Origin: Spirochaetales bacterium
GTDB taxonomy: Bacteria; Spirochaetota; Spirochaetia; ARS1246
Direction: 5' to 3'
Length of the DNA stretch: 10,455 nt
NCBI GenBank assembly: GCA_016930115.1
Contig: JAFGHN010000144.1
Span: forward strand, 1 to 10,455
In this document: positions 1-7,128 of the stretch, one piece after another
How the letters are laid out: every line of letters begins with the position of its first letter
How positions within the stretch are numbered: the stretch's first letter is position 1
Made by a program: the position numbers and the translations under genes
The notes under the pieces: model-generated
What the model was told of the DNA's origin: nothing
What the model saw: the letters and a program-made list of their open reading frames with translations, nothing else
Database searches by the model: none

Positions 1-319
1 CTCCGCCGCCGCCGATGACCAGGACATCGGTTTCAAAAGCAGTCAGTTTCTCGAGCTCCGCGGTGGCAACCACAAGCCTGGCCCTGGATTCGAGAATATC
101 GGCAAACTCATCCGGGTAAATTTCGCCTTTGCTCGGCCCGACCAGTATTTCCCGGCGTCCTTCCTTCTTATAGTCCGGATGAAACTTGCTCAACACTTTC
201 TCGCGCTCATCCATCGAGAGGGCCGGAAAATGCTTATTCTGCCTTGCGCGGGCTATCCGCTCGGGACGGCCGGCTTCTACGCGTTTGATCAACTCCAGCA
301 TCTGGGGTGTGTATCCCAT
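1..319 (-). CDS. SdhA/FrdA-like FAD flavoprotein, N-terminal 106 residues only
   Basis: The first 106 residues of a flavoprotein that runs off the left edge. It starts at ATG 319, with an AGGAGAG Shine-Dalgarno (324-330), 17 bases after the SdhB-like stop. Residues 97-106 read ETDVLVIGGGG, the opening beta strand and glycine loop of an FAD-binding Rossmann fold of the succinate dehydrogenase/fumarate reductase A type. About 96 residues precede it (MGYTPQMLELIKRVEAGRPE at the start), rich in charged residues and apparently helical, with no signal peptide and no cysteine. Ordinary SdhA/FrdA have the glycine motif within the first few tens of residues, so this extension is distinctive. Pairing with the SdhB-like gene suggests a two-subunit dehydrogenase/reductase for succinate/fumarate or a related substrate. 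The catalytic residues lie outside the window, so the substrate cannot be judged. Confidence 0.82.
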   Translation of the reverse strand, partial: MGYTPQMLELIKRVEAGRPERIARARQNKHFPALSMDEREKVLSKFHPDYKKEGRREILVGPSKGEIYPDEFADILESRARLVVATAELEKLTAFETDVLVIGGGG

Positions 320-323
320 CTCT

Positions 324-330
324 CTCTCCT
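324..330 (-). promoter_or_regulatory. Shine-Dalgarno AGGAGAG for the SdhA-like gene
   Basis: A purine-rich AGGAGAG (continuing AGAG) on the minus strand precedes ATG 319 in the 17-base gap after the SdhB-like stop. It supports the assigned start of the partial flavoprotein and thus its long N-terminal extension. Confidence 0.75.
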
Positions 331-336
331 GCGCTC

Positions 337-1098
337 CTAAAGATAGCTCGCGTCCCGGGGTGTCCAGCCTGCGCTTTCCTGCGGTTCCATCTCGCGCCCG
401 ACGTACAGCTTCTCAAGGGTTTCCCTGCCGGTGTTTACCAGGTCCCGAAGCATTTCGTCATATTTGCCCGCTTTGATATCCGCCACCCGTTTCTGCACGT
501 GTTCGGCCCGGGGGAGCACATACCTGCCGTACAATCTCCTGCACAGCTGGGCGAGGTGGAAATGCTGAATCTGGGCGGGGCAACGAGAGGAACAAAGGCC
601 GCACTGGATACAGTCGAATGAAAGCCTCGCAACCTTGGCGATGTCCCCACGCATCGCGGCGTTCACATACTCCATGACCTCGATGTCCATGGGGCAGGAC
701 TTCGTACAGGCGTTGCAGGCGACGCACTTCATGACCTCGGGATAGAGTTTCATGATTGTCTCCGCCGACGCGTCAACCTCTTCGAGTTGATAGGCGGTGC
801 GGTTGGTCGGGAAAAAGGGAACCTGGGTAAGGTACATGTTCTCCTGGACTACGGTCTGGCAGGCAAGGCAAAAGTGAAGATGGTAATCCCCGAGGATCCG
901 GAAAACCGTGGGGCAGGCGCCGCAAATACCGCCGCGGCAGCCGCAGGACCTGATATACTGGTACCCGGCATACTCCATGGCCTTTTGTATTGTCAGGGTT
1001 TCCGGGACAAAGTAGCGCTTCCCCATGATAAAAATCGGGATTACCTTCGTCCCTTCGGGCACGATCGCCCTGTCGCCGGTTGCTACATCGATCTTCAC
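337..1098 (-). CDS. SdhB/TfrB-like soluble iron-sulfur subunit
   Basis: Iron-sulfur protein of the succinate dehydrogenase/fumarate reductase B type (253 residues). An N-terminal plant-type [2Fe-2S] ferredoxin domain carries SCGCRGGICGACP (Cys52/54/59/62) and a later Cys77/Cys80. Two [4Fe-4S] sites follow: Cys125/128/131/135 (CVACNACTKSCP) and Cys163/166/169/173 (CIQCGLCSSRCP). In quinone-linked SdhB the last site is usually a [3Fe-4S] with different spacing; here both look like full [4Fe-4S] sites, closer to soluble TfrB/HdrC-type wiring. No CCG domain is fused, unlike methanogen TfrB. The start is GTG at 1098, supported by a perfect AGGAGG seven bases upstream; an ATG at 1105 in another frame abuts the same site and is rejected. 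The SdhA-like partner starts 18 bases downstream, and no SdhC/D-type membrane anchor is seen. Confidence 0.88.
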   Translation of the reverse strand: MKIDVATGDRAIVPEGTKVIPIFIMGKRYFVPETLTIQKAMEYAGYQYIRSCGCRGGICGACPTVFRILGDYHLHFCLACQTVVQENMYLTQVPFFPTNRTAYQLEEVDASAETIMKLYPEVMKCVACNACTKSCPMDIEVMEYVNAAMRGDIAKVARLSFDCIQCGLCSSRCPAQIQHFHLAQLCRRLYGRYVLPRAEHVQKRVADIKAGKYDEMLRDLVNTGRETLEKLYVGREMEPQESAGWTPRDASYL

Positions 1099-1105
1099 GA
1101 AACAT

Positions 1106-1111
1106 CCTCCT
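1106..1111 (-). promoter_or_regulatory. Shine-Dalgarno AGGAGG deciding the GTG start of the SdhB-like gene
   Basis: A perfect AGGAGG on the minus strand sits seven bases before GTG 1098. It directly touches an ATG at 1105 in a different frame, which is too close to be used, so this site decides the start. Confidence 0.85.
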
Positions 1112-1116
1112 AAAGG

Positions 1117-2265
1117 CTAGTTGGCCGTACCCGATTCGTGCAATAACTCGTCATCCCGGAAAGTCGTCGCCGGCGCGGGCTCATCATAACTTCTTCCCGG
1201 CTCGTATTCCATCATCTTCTGCGCCCTCAAGCCCACCGTGCGGAACAGCGAGGTCACCGGGATGTCGCTGGGACAGGCGGTGTCGCAGAGACCGCACCCG
1301 ACACAGGAGATCACCATGTGGTTCAACCGGGTTAAATGAAGCATCATCGTGTCTGTAGGCATGCGGATAGCCCCTTTGTCCCTTGCCCAACCGAGGTACT
1401 GGTCCGGCGTATGCTCGAAGGTGGGCGAACGAAAAACACATTCCCGGCAGTAACAGATTGGGCAATTGATCATGCAGTTGTGACACCGCATGCAGGTGGA
1501 GAGGAGCTTCTGCAGCTCTTTTAGCGAACTCACCTGCCGGCTGAAATCACCGAGGACCCGGTCCCGCGCTTTCACCCGTTCCTCCCTTAACGCGGAAAGG
1601 CATTCCGACCTCCGCGGTTGTTCGCCGCCGTTGAACTCGAGAACTCCCTTCTCCTCCATTTGAGCCGCTACCTCATCCGCGGCCTCGATGTAGATGTTTT
1701 CTTCGCAATCAATCCCCCAGAGGCCGATAATCAGGTCGACCAGTTCAAGCGGTACCGACGGGTGCTCGCAGATGGTACACGCGGTGCGAAAAGAGGCCTC
1801 CGGATCAGGCTCGCAACGCCCGCTCGCAGCCTGTTTGCGGAGGTCCGCCGCCGGGTCCTTCCCGGATTTGGCCAGGGTTGAAAAGACCTTCGGCTCATAG
1901 GTTCCGAGACAATCGACCGCGATGATCAACAGCGATTCACGTCTGATCTGCCGGAACTTGGTGAGCTCCACAACCGCCCGGGCTTCACACGGTTTCACCA
2001 CCACGGCGATCCTTTCTCCCGGATCGCCGAAGGTGAGATTCGAGATAAGCCTCGCGGACTGGACAAGAATCACCGGCGCGCTCACATCGGTATCGGCCAG
2101 AAGCCTGGGATTTTTGACGAGAGCCTGGACGTAGTTGTCCCCGCCGGTCGTTTTCTTCGGCAGGAGGATGCTCCCCACCAGGCCGCTGTCCAGAAGCCGA
2201 GCCAGGATATCCTGTATCGACTGATTAAAGCTTTTATCTTCAAGGTTTATGACCGTTGTCTTCAT
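1117..2265 (-). CDS. FrhB/FdhB-like flavin and iron-sulfur protein
   Basis: A 382-residue protein related to the beta subunit of coenzyme F420 hydrogenase/dehydrogenase and formate dehydrogenase (FrhB/FdhB). The N-terminal and middle part (about 10-200) has the family's VVKPCEARAVVEL segment (Cys93), VDCLG (Cys119) and TACTICEH (Cys163/166). The C-terminal part is a dicluster ferredoxin with Cys258/261/264/268 and Cys321/324/327/331. The first site runs on into CPICYCREC, giving extra cysteines at 271, 273 and 276. In FrhB relatives the flavin domain binds FAD and moves electrons between F420, or another two-electron carrier, and iron-sulfur clusters. Whether this one uses F420, NAD(P)H or only protein partners cannot be read from the sequence. 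No catalytic formate dehydrogenase or hydrogenase subunit is present in the window. The gene follows mvhD by six bases with no strong Shine-Dalgarno, implying coupling, and precedes the SdhB-like gene by 18 bases. Confidence 0.85.
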   Translation of the reverse strand: MKTTVINLEDKSFNQSIQDILARLLDSGLVGSILLPKKTTGGDNYVQALVKNPRLLADTDVSAPVILVQSARLISNLTFGDPGERIAVVVKPCEARAVVELTKFRQIRRESLLIIAVDCLGTYEPKVFSTLAKSGKDPAADLRKQAASGRCEPDPEASFRTACTICEHPSVPLELVDLIIGLWGIDCEENIYIEAADEVAAQMEEKGVLEFNGGEQPRRSECLSALREERVKARDRVLGDFSRQVSSLKELQKLLSTCMRCHNCMINCPICYCRECVFRSPTFEHTPDQYLGWARDKGAIRMPTDTMMLHLTRLNHMVISCVGCGLCDTACPSDIPVTSLFRTVGLRAQKMMEYEPGRSYDEPAPATTFRDDELLHESGTAN

Positions 2266-2271
2266 CGTAAT

Positions 2272-2700
2272 TTACACATCCCATTCATCTGCAAACGGGT
2301 TTTTCCCCATGGACTCCAGGTTGCTGTTGTATTGGCGCACCGTTTCGGCAAAGAGACGGCCCTCGCTTGCACTGATCCAGCGGAGCCGGACCCGCTCCTG
2401 CTCGAGGCCCAGGGTCTGGAGAATATTCCGCAGGAGCGCGATCCTCCGCCGCGCTTTCAGGTTTCCGGTCTGATAGTGACAATCTCCCGGATGACAGCCG
2501 CCGATCAGGACGCCGTCCGCCCCGTCGAGCAGCGCTTTGAGCACGTAGACTACATCGATCGCTCCCGAGCACATGAGGTGAATGATCCGGATACCAACCG
2601 GATACTCAAGACGCGTGGTTCCCGCCAGGTCCGCTCCGGTGTACGTGCACCAGTGACAGAGAAAAGCGACTACCCGCGGACCGCTGTTATTGTTGTCCAT
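2272..2700 (-). CDS. mvhD: MvhD/FlpD-like [2Fe-2S] electron-transfer subunit
   Basis: MvhD-family protein (142 residues), the small adaptor that carries electrons from a hydrogenase or formate dehydrogenase to HdrA in methanogens. The sequence shows the expected motifs: LCHWCTYTGADLAG (Cys15, Cys18), MCSG (Cys44) and GGCHPGDCHYQTGN (Cys69, Cys74). All five cysteines are encoded as ordinary Cys codons with no in-frame TGA, so there is no selenocysteine here, unlike some homologues. No hydrogenase large subunit is nearby. Its immediate downstream neighbour is an FrhB/FdhB-like protein, so electrons probably enter from that side. A GGAGAG Shine-Dalgarno lies four bases before the ATG at 2700. 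The gap to the tandem HdrA stop is 14 bases, and the next gene begins six bases after this stop. Confidence 0.95.
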   Translation of the reverse strand: MDNNNSGPRVVAFLCHWCTYTGADLAGTTRLEYPVGIRIIHLMCSGAIDVVYVLKALLDGADGVLIGGCHPGDCHYQTGNLKARRRIALLRNILQTLGLEQERVRLRWISASEGRLFAETVRQYNSNLESMGKNPFADEWDV

Positions 2701-2704
2701 GATC

Positions 2705-2710
2705 TCTCCG
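2705..2710 (-). promoter_or_regulatory. Shine-Dalgarno GGAGAG for mvhD
   Basis: GGAGAG lies four bases before ATG 2700 in the 14-base gap between the tandem HdrA stop and mvhD, supporting independent ribosome loading at mvhD. Confidence 0.6.
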
Positions 2711-2714
2711 TAAG

Positions 2715-5700
2715 TTATCTCATTATCTCGCCGGCCATCGCCATGATCTGCCCTTTGTCAAAACCAATCTGCTGCGTTGCCCCGTTGGGACAAATCGCCG
2801 CACAGCTTCCGCAACCATGGCACAGATCGTAATGAACTATGGCGATATTGTCTTCAGGGTGTATCTCCCGCGCGTCGTAGGGACAGGCTTCAACGCAAAG
2901 CCCGCAGCCGCTGCAAAGCCTGGTACTGACCGCAACCGAGTATTTTGACGCCCGGATGGTCTCCCGCGCAAGAACCGCCGCGGCGCGTGAGGCGGCCGCA
3001 CGGCTGCGCGTCAGTGTTTCTTCAATATGGAGAGGCACCGAAGCAAGACCGCAGTGGTAACGGCCTTCACCGGCAAAATCCACCAGCGCGGCTTTGCTGT
3101 TGGACTCGGCAAAAAACCCGTATTCATCCAAAGGAAGCTTAAGAATAGCCGCCAGCTCCCGGTTGTCTGCCGGTTCGATCCCGGTGCTTAACACCAGCAT
3201 ATCCGGTTCGATGGACACGCGGCTCCGTAAAATCTGATCATCATAGGTTACGCGGAGCGTTCCGCCGTCTACACTCACCTCAGGTTTCGCCTCAAGGTCA
3301 TAGGGGGTAAACAGCACACCGGCCTCGCGGGCCGCCCGGTAGTAATCTTCATAGAGGCCGTATGCCCGCAGATCCCTGTACAGCACCGTCACGTGTGCGC
3401 CGGGGTTCTCATTTTTGAGCCCGAGAGCGTTTTTCAACGCATGGGTGCAACAGACCCGGCTGCAGTACTCGCGCTTTCCCGGTTCGCGTGACCCGACGCA
3501 CTGAATCATCACCACGGAGTGTACCGACCGTAGTGACTCCGGGGCGGTAGCGATCCGCTTTTCGAGCTCTACCTGAGTAACAACACGCCTGTCCTGACCG
3601 TACAGATACTCGTCCGTTGCAGCTTCCCTTCCGCCGGTCGCCACGATCATGACACCGTGCCGGAATACATGGACATCCTCTCCCGTGCGTACGGCCGTGG
3701 TGTAGTTGCCCGCGTGCCCGCTGTGCCCGCTGACCTCGGCGCCGGCAACAACCTCGATGCGCTTATCTTCGGTGACTTTCGCCGCCAGCGATTCGGCAAG
3801 CTCCCGCGGAGACGAGCCTTTGAGAGTGTAGTGAGCATCGAGCAACCGCCCGCCGAGTTTATCCGATTTTTCTATCAGGAATACCCCGTATCCGCGCGCC
3901 GCAAGCGAGAGCGCCGCCGTCATCCCGGCGACGCCGCCGCCGATGACCAGCGCCCGCCGCTCGACCGCGAAAGTGTCACCTATGGCGGGAAGATCACGGT
4001 ACACTTTTGTCACCGCGGCGTCCACGAGGGCGGCGGCCTTTGCCTTTAACAGACCACTCTCAGACGCATGAGGCAAGAGACACTGCTCCTGCAGATTCAC
4101 CACGGTAAAGGCGTTCGGATTGAACCCGATATCTTGAGCAAACTTGTCGAGTAGCCGCTCCATCAACCTGACCGAGCACGCACCGATGATGAGGCGGTTG
4201 AGCTCATGCTTGCCTATAAAGGCGCGTAAGCCCGCGATTCCTTCGGCGGTGCAGACGTGATCAACAATCTCCGTGCAGACCACCCGGTGCCGTTGTCCTG
4301 CTTTCTTGAGCAACCCGGAATAATCAAGTCTCTCTTCCATGAACCCGGAACAGGAACAGAGGAAAACACCGATCCGCGGTTCCTCCACCCAGACATTGCC
4401 TTCCTTGGGCGTCGGAATACCCGTTCCGGCGGCGGTCTCACCGGGGGCACCGGCAGCAAGCGAGACAAGGAGAGCATCGGCGGCACAGGTCGCTTCCATG
4501 ACCGTCTCAGGAATGTCCTTTGGACCGCAGAAGGCGCCGGCGGCGAAAATCCCCGGCACCGACGTGACACCGGGACTAAACTCGGCGGTCCGGCAAAAAC
4601 CATACTCGTCGGTGTCGAGGCCCACATCACCGGCAAAGTCGAGCACGGGAGCATCAAAACCCAGCGACAGAACAACCAGATCAGCCTCATCCCGCAGGAA
4701 TTTCCCTCCGGCGTCATACACCAGCGCGAGCTTGCGGGTCCGCGGATCTTCCTTCACCGTGGAGACCATGGAGCGCCGGTACTCGACCTGGTATTCCTTT
4801 CGGACCCGGTTCAGATACGTTTCGTAGCCCTTGCCCATGCCGCGTATGTCGATGTAATAGACAACTACCTCGGTTTCTGGGCTCCGCTCGCGGATGAACG
4901 CCGCCTGTTTCGCGGTATACATACAGCAGACTGAAGAGCAGTACCCGCGGCCGCAGGAAACATCACGCGAACCGACGCACTGGATAAAGGCGACCCGCCG
5001 CGGCATCGAGCCGTCCGCAGGAGCGTATACTCTGCCGCCGCTGGGGCCCGAAAAACTGATCATCCGCTCCAGTTGCCGGCTACTCACCACGTTGGGGTAC
5101 CTGCCGAACCCGTATTCTCCCTTCAGCCGGCCGTCGACAAGAGAGAATCCCGGCGCCAGCAGAACAGCATCGAAGATCAATTCCTCTTCCGTCGCCTCCG
5201 AATCCAGGTTGACCGCATGTACCGGACAGGCGTCGAGGCAGGCGCCGCAACGGGTACACGCGTCAAAATCGATCCGATATCCGGCTCTCACCATCTTCGG
5301 ATACTGCTTGTAGATGGCGCGACGCTCTTCGAGCCCGTCGCTGAACTCATCGGGCACCCTGACCGGACAAACGGTAACGCACACACCGCAATCGATGCAG
5401 CTGTTTTGATCTACTCCCAGCGCGATGGTCCGCAATTTCGCTCTAAAATCGCCGGGGCCTCCTGTCAGCCCGGCAACCTCACGGCCCACCTTGATCGTAA
5501 TGTTCTCGCGTAGCTCACATTCAATAAACGGACAGTAGGCGGGCTGTTTTGGAGAAAGAAAGCAGACTCCGCAGGAATCTGTGGGAAAGGTTCTGTCAAG
5601 CAGCGGGAAGTGGCCGCCGATCGCGGCCTCCTTTTCCGCTATCGTAACGGCGCATCCCTGTTCGGCGAGCTGGAGCGCCGCCGTCATTCCGGCAAAACCG

Positions 5701-5747
5701 CCACCCACGACGAGTACCCTGTGTTTTTTTGCTCCGCCGGCAGTCAT
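2715..5747 (-). CDS. hdrA: Tandem HdrA fusion: two FAD modules in one polypeptide
   Basis: A 1010-residue fusion of two HdrA modules. Module 1 (about 1-440) starts directly with the FAD motif VVGGGFAGMTAAL (13-25). It has a cysteine-rich loop (Cys59, 62, 72, 77), an inserted ferredoxin (Cys117/120/123/127, Cys164/167/170/174) and the HdrA cluster motif Cys257, Cys270, Cys274/275. Module 2 begins with an HdrA N-terminal domain (about 458-560; Cys464/466, 491, 499, 524, 556), then a second FAD fold (VIGGGVAGMTAAL, 601-613) without the inserted ferredoxin. Cys750, Cys762 and Cys766/767 and a C-terminal 2x[4Fe-4S] ferredoxin follow (Cys945/948/951/955, Cys976/979/982/986). The ATG at 5747 has AAGGA six bases upstream. 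It precedes mvhD, the usual electron-input partner of HdrA. Role inferred: a flavin hub, possibly the bifurcating site. Large HdrA-like subunits such as BamE of class II benzoyl-CoA reductase complexes are a possible comparison that I cannot verify here. Confidence 0.93.
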   Translation of the reverse strand: MTAGGAKKHRVLVVGGGFAGMTAALQLAEQGCAVTIAEKEAAIGGHFPLLDRTFPTDSCGVCFLSPKQPAYCPFIECELRENITIKVGREVAGLTGGPGDFRAKLRTIALGVDQNSCIDCGVCVTVCPVRVPDEFSDGLEERRAIYKQYPKMVRAGYRIDFDACTRCGACLDACPVHAVNLDSEATEEELIFDAVLLAPGFSLVDGRLKGEYGFGRYPNVVSSRQLERMISFSGPSGGRVYAPADGSMPRRVAFIQCVGSRDVSCGRGYCSSVCCMYTAKQAAFIRERSPETEVVVYYIDIRGMGKGYETYLNRVRKEYQVEYRRSMVSTVKEDPRTRKLALVYDAGGKFLRDEADLVVLSLGFDAPVLDFAGDVGLDTDEYGFCRTAEFSPGVTSVPGIFAAGAFCGPKDIPETVMEATCAADALLVSLAAGAPGETAAGTGIPTPKEGNVWVEEPRIGVFLCSCSGFMEERLDYSGLLKKAGQRHRVVCTEIVDHVCTAEGIAGLRAFIGKHELNRLIIGACSVRLMERLLDKFAQDIGFNPNAFTVVNLQEQCLLPHASESGLLKAKAAALVDAAVTKVYRDLPAIGDTFAVERRALVIGGGVAGMTAALSLAARGYGVFLIEKSDKLGGRLLDAHYTLKGSSPRELAESLAAKVTEDKRIEVVAGAEVSGHSGHAGNYTTAVRTGEDVHVFRHGVMIVATGGREAATDEYLYGQDRRVVTQVELEKRIATAPESLRSVHSVVMIQCVGSREPGKREYCSRVCCTHALKNALGLKNENPGAHVTVLYRDLRAYGLYEDYYRAAREAGVLFTPYDLEAKPEVSVDGGTLRVTYDDQILRSRVSIEPDMLVLSTGIEPADNRELAAILKLPLDEYGFFAESNSKAALVDFAGEGRYHCGLASVPLHIEETLTRSRAAASRAAAVLARETIRASKYSVAVSTRLCSGCGLCVEACPYDAREIHPEDNIAIVHYDLCHGCGSCAAICPNGATQQIGFDKGQIMAMAGEIMR

Positions 5748-6583
5748 TACCGATCCTTAAACAGATGCGCCGGGTTGTTGATATGTTTTTTCCACCATCG
5801 CTTCCTGTTCCCTATTTGAAAGGCTTCAGCCATCATTTCGGTAAAAAAGACGATGGGAATCCGGTTCTGCCGGGAATCCACATTCATCTGGCACAACGCG
5901 CACGACGTTACCAGGCAGTCGGCGCCCGCGGCCACCGCATAGTCCACGATTCCGTTGACCAGCTCTTTCGTCTTTTTCCCGTGGCTCATGCCAAGATCAC
6001 CGCCGCAACAGTCGGTCTTGCAGGACCAGTCGATCACCTGCGCGCCGAGATCGGCCATTATGGTATCCAGCCGCACCGGATTCTCGGGATCATCGATCCC
6101 GGTTATCCCGGCGGGACGCACCAGCATGCACCCGTAGTAGCAGACCACCTTCAGTCCGGTCAGGGGCTTTTGTATGCGGGCCCGTATCGCCGGGCGTAAT
6201 TCCTCACGCGCCAGCAAGTCGACAATAGAGAGCATTCTTATTTCGCCGGTGTAAGAAAAACCCAGCGCTTTTTCCAGGTGTGCCCTCATTTCCGGATCAT
6301 GCCGCAAGGCATTATCCGCTCTGGACAGGTTGTTGTAACACCCGGCGCAGGGGATCAAGAGATCAGCTTTTTCCCTTTGGGCTTCGCGGATATTGAAGGC
6401 CGACAGCCCCAGCGCGAGCGTCCTGGACAGATTGTGAGCCGACGCGGCGCCGCAGCAGCACCAGTCCGGGAGCTCCTTCGTTTCTATACCCAACGCTGAG
6501 AGTACCTCGCCGCATGAGTCGATATACTCGACGGCGGTGGAATGAGACGTACAACCCGGGTAGTAGGAAAAGGTTTCGCTCAT
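5747..6583 (-). CDS. hdrB: HdrB-like subunit with two CCG domains
   Basis: HdrB-type catalytic subunit (278 residues). In methanogens HdrB carries two noncubane [4Fe-4S] clusters that cleave the CoM-S-S-CoB disulfide; in bacteria the substrate of such homologues is generally unknown. Both CCG cysteine sets are intact: Cys11, Cys42/43/44 and Cys79/82; then Cys152, Cys192/193 and Cys228/231. Further cysteines lie at 148 and 188. The WCCCGAAS motif has three consecutive cysteines where many homologues have two. There is no signal peptide or membrane helix. The ATG at 6583 overlaps the hdrC stop, with an AAGGA Shine-Dalgarno nine bases upstream inside hdrC. The stop overlaps the next start by one base (TAATG). 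With all ligands present, it should be a functional cluster-bearing subunit. Confidence 0.95.
   Translation of the reverse strand: MSETFSYYPGCTSHSTAVEYIDSCGEVLSALGIETKELPDWCCCGAASAHNLSRTLALGLSAFNIREAQREKADLLIPCAGCYNNLSRADNALRHDPEMRAHLEKALGFSYTGEIRMLSIVDLLAREELRPAIRARIQKPLTGLKVVCYYGCMLVRPAGITGIDDPENPVRLDTIMADLGAQVIDWSCKTDCCGGDLGMSHGKKTKELVNGIVDYAVAAGADCLVTSCALCQMNVDSRQNRIPIVFFTEMMAEAFQIGNRKRWWKKHINNPAHLFKDR
5754..5758 (-). promoter_or_regulatory. Shine-Dalgarno AAGGA within the hdrB 3' end
   Basis: AAGGA, encoded in the last codons of hdrB (LFKDR), lies six bases before ATG 5747 of the tandem HdrA gene. The stop and start overlap as TAATG, the usual arrangement for translational coupling. Confidence 0.6.
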
Positions 6584-7128
6584 CTGCCGGAATCCTTAAA
6601 CAGCTCTCGTATCTTTTGGAGGTCTTTGCTTCGCCGCGGGAGGAGAGGGATTTTGCCCCGCAACAGTAGTTTCACCCCCAGCTCAATATCGTCCTTTGAG
6701 ATCTTCTTATCCCTCAGCTTGAAAAGCATGAGCATAGTCGCCTCGTGCAACCGGCCGAAAACCTTCACGTTATCGGTGAAAGCGGTGTGCAGACCAACAG
6801 CCGTCTTGTCGGCGGGTATCACACCTTCTTCCAGGCATTCGGCTCTCAGGCAGTCCATCACCGGGGCGATTTCTATTCCGTTAGGGCAACGGGCGCCGCA
6901 GGTTTCGCAGGATACGCACATCCAGATAGCCTTGCTCGCGAGCAGCTCCTCACGCCGGCCGAGCTGGATCATCCGCATGACCATATTGGGCGGAAAGTCA
7001 AACTCGTCTATCATCGGACAGCCGGCGCTGCATTTTCTGCACTGGAAACAGAGGTTCACGGGCTGTCCGCTCTCATTCATTATCCGCCGTAACAGGCTAT
7101 CGTCGGTTTTCAACAGATTCACCTTCAA
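6580..7128 (-). CDS. hdrC: HdrC-like iron-sulfur subunit
   Basis: HdrC-type ferredoxin-like subunit (about 182 residues) that wires HdrA to HdrB in soluble heterodisulfide-reductase complexes. Two classical [4Fe-4S] sites are visible: Cys27/30/33/37 (CFQCRKCSAGCP) and Cys71/74/77/81 (CVSCETCGARCP). A mostly helical C-terminal tail follows, with no membrane segment, so this is the soluble HdrC form and not the membrane QmoC/HdrE type. The assigned start is TTG at 7128, overlapping the upstream hdrA stop as TTGA. A GTG two codons later (7122) is equally plausible because neither has a good Shine-Dalgarno. The gene runs into hdrB with an ATGA overlap. Size and motif spacing match the family, so the assignment is firm. 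The physiological electron acceptor of the HdrBC pair is not determined by sequence. Confidence 0.94.
   Translation of the reverse strand: MKVNLLKTDDSLLRRIMNESGQPVNLCFQCRKCSAGCPMIDEFDFPPNMVMRMIQLGRREELLASKAIWMCVSCETCGARCPNGIEIAPVMDCLRAECLEEGVIPADKTAVGLHTAFTDNVKVFGRLHEATMLMLFKLRDKKISKDDIELGVKLLLRGKIPLLPRRSKDLQKIRELFKDSGR
6593..6597 (-). promoter_or_regulatory. Shine-Dalgarno AAGGA within the hdrC 3' end
   Basis: AAGGA, encoded in the last codons of hdrC (LFKDSGR), lies nine bases before ATG 6583 of hdrB. Stop and start overlap as ATGA. Confidence 0.6.

Noticed and set aside
773..1105. ATG at 1105 as an alternative gene start behind the AGGAGG site
   Set aside because: The Shine-Dalgarno directly touches this ATG, the frame destroys the ferredoxin motifs, and GTG 1098 at seven bases gives a clear SdhB-like protein.
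2272..2700. Selenocysteine in the MvhD-like protein
   Set aside because: All five expected cysteine positions use ordinary Cys codons, and there is no in-frame TGA before the TAA stop.
2272..5747. Assignment to the class II benzoyl-CoA reductase (Bam) complex
   Set aside because: A large HdrA-like protein followed by an MvhD-like protein recalls BamE and BamF, but no BamB/BamC-type tungsten enzyme or NuoEFG-like genes are in the window. It remains untested beyond the edges.
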